NCBI GenBank assembly: GCA_902783705.1
Contig: CACZSA010000010.1
Location: 1 to 7,171, forward strand
Direction of reading: 5' to 3'
Source: an uncultured Ruminococcus sp.
GTDB lineage: Bacteria > Bacillota > Clostridia > Oscillospirales > CAG-272
DNA length: 7,171 bases
Shown one piece after another: positions 6,609 through 7,171 of this stretch. A program made the translations under genes and the position numbers. The notes under the pieces were generated by a model. That model did not search any database and was not told the DNA's origin. It worked only from the letters and a program-made list of their open reading frames with translations. How positions within the stretch are numbered: position 1 is the first letter of the stretch; each line of letters opens with the position of its first letter.

Positions 6609-7171
6609 ATGCAGAACTTCCTCGACGGGCTCGCCTCCGTCAACGGCAAAGTCAACAACGTGGTGTGGGGCGTTCCCGCGCTCATCCTCCTCATCGGAAC
6701 GGGCATTCTCATGACCGTCGTCACGCGCTTCTTCCAGTTCACCCGCTTCGGGCACATGTGGAAGAACACGATCGGCGGCCTCTTCAAGCACAAGGCGATC
6801 ACGAAGAGCGACGACCGGCACTCGATCTCGCAGTTCCAGGCGCTCTGCACGGCCCTCTCCGCCACCATCGGCACGGGCAACATCGCGGGCGTCGCCTACG
6901 CCATCACGATGGGCGGTCCCGGCGCGGTGTTCTGGATGTGGATCGCCGCGATCGTCGGCATGATGACCAACTTCTCCGAAAACGTCCTCGGCATCTACTT
7001 CCGCCGCCGCAATGAGAAGGGCGAATGGTCCGGCGGCGCGATGTACTACCTGCACGACGGCGTCGGACGCATGAAGTACGGCAAGCAGGCCGGCAAGATC
7101 CTCGCGGTCCTGTTCTCGATCTTTGCGGTGCTTGCCTCCTTCGGCATCGGCAACATGGGACAGGTCGTCTC
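6609..7171 (+). CDS. Sodium:alanine/glycine symporter, AGCS family (5' part)
   Basis: This is an integral membrane protein predicted to import glycine or alanine with sodium. Only the first 187 codons lie in the window, and the frame is still open at the end. A full AGCS protein has about 450 residues. Hydrophobic segments are visible at about residues 20-40, 90-115 and 163-185. FQALCTALSATIGTGNIAGVA (76-96) is the family signature, with the GTGN motif involved in sodium and substrate binding. SGGAMYYL (141-148) is also typical. The start is uncertain: AAAGGA (6589-6594) is 14 bases before the ATG at 6609 but only 2 before an in-frame GTG at 6597. The ATG is preferred because the resulting N-terminus looks natural. 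The glycine riboswitch upstream supports glycine as a substrate. Confidence 0.93.
   Translation, partial: MQNFLDGLASVNGKVNNVVWGVPALILLIGTGILMTVVTRFFQFTRFGHMWKNTIGGLFKHKAITKSDDRHSISQFQALCTALSATIGTGNIAGVAYAITMGGPGAVFWMWIAAIVGMMTNFSENVLGIYFRRRNEKGEWSGGAMYYLHDGVGRMKYGKQAGKILAVLFSIFAVLASFGIGNMGQVV

Noticed and set aside
6314..7015. A 233-codon plus-strand open frame over the riboswitch
   Set aside because: It translates the aptamers and terminator and then runs in the wrong frame through the symporter gene. The real frame begins at 6609.

Overview
The window looks like chromosomal DNA from a GC-rich Firmicute of the clostridial (Oscillospiraceae-like) kind. This is inferred from GC-rich codon use in the genes, strong Shine-Dalgarno sites, consensus sigma-A promoters in AT-rich gaps, a clostridial-type PurA (GINWGDEGKGR near the N-terminus, FEAQLGTLRDLD in mid-protein) and a tandem glycine riboswitch of the Gram-positive style. 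No species is assigned.

Layout, left to right. 1-105: non-coding tail, with a short inverted repeat and a sequence resembling an insertion-sequence end. 106-546 (-): unrecognised 146-residue protein. 584-615: intrinsic terminator for the HU gene. 633-908 (-): HU-family DNA-binding protein with its own extended -10 promoter. 909-1153: AT-rich gap with that promoter and an AT-rich inverted repeat. 1154-6007 (-): a compact four-gene operon transcribed as purA, purB, guaA, then a SAM-dependent methyltransferase. Gaps are 13 and 12 bases, and guaA ends in an ATGA overlap with the methyltransferase. 6008-6608: a dense divergent regulatory region. 6609 to the window end (+): 5' part of a sodium:alanine/glycine symporter (AGCS family).

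How the genes fit together. PurA and PurB convert IMP to AMP; GuaA converts XMP to GMP. The operon therefore carries the post-IMP steps of purine synthesis except guaB, which is not in the window. The divergent symporter is headed by a consensus promoter, two glycine aptamers and a UUCG-capped terminator. Glycine is a purine precursor, so uptake of a precursor and the final purine steps sit back to back.

The window is mostly conserved housekeeping DNA, and I found no convincing undescribed multi-gene system. The most interesting part is 6060-6575. It holds a proximal purA promoter and a second, distal consensus promoter facing purA that runs almost at once into a terminator-like hairpin. It also holds phased A-tracts, a 12-base repeat, and a glycine riboswitch whose mutually exclusive pairings predict an OFF switch.
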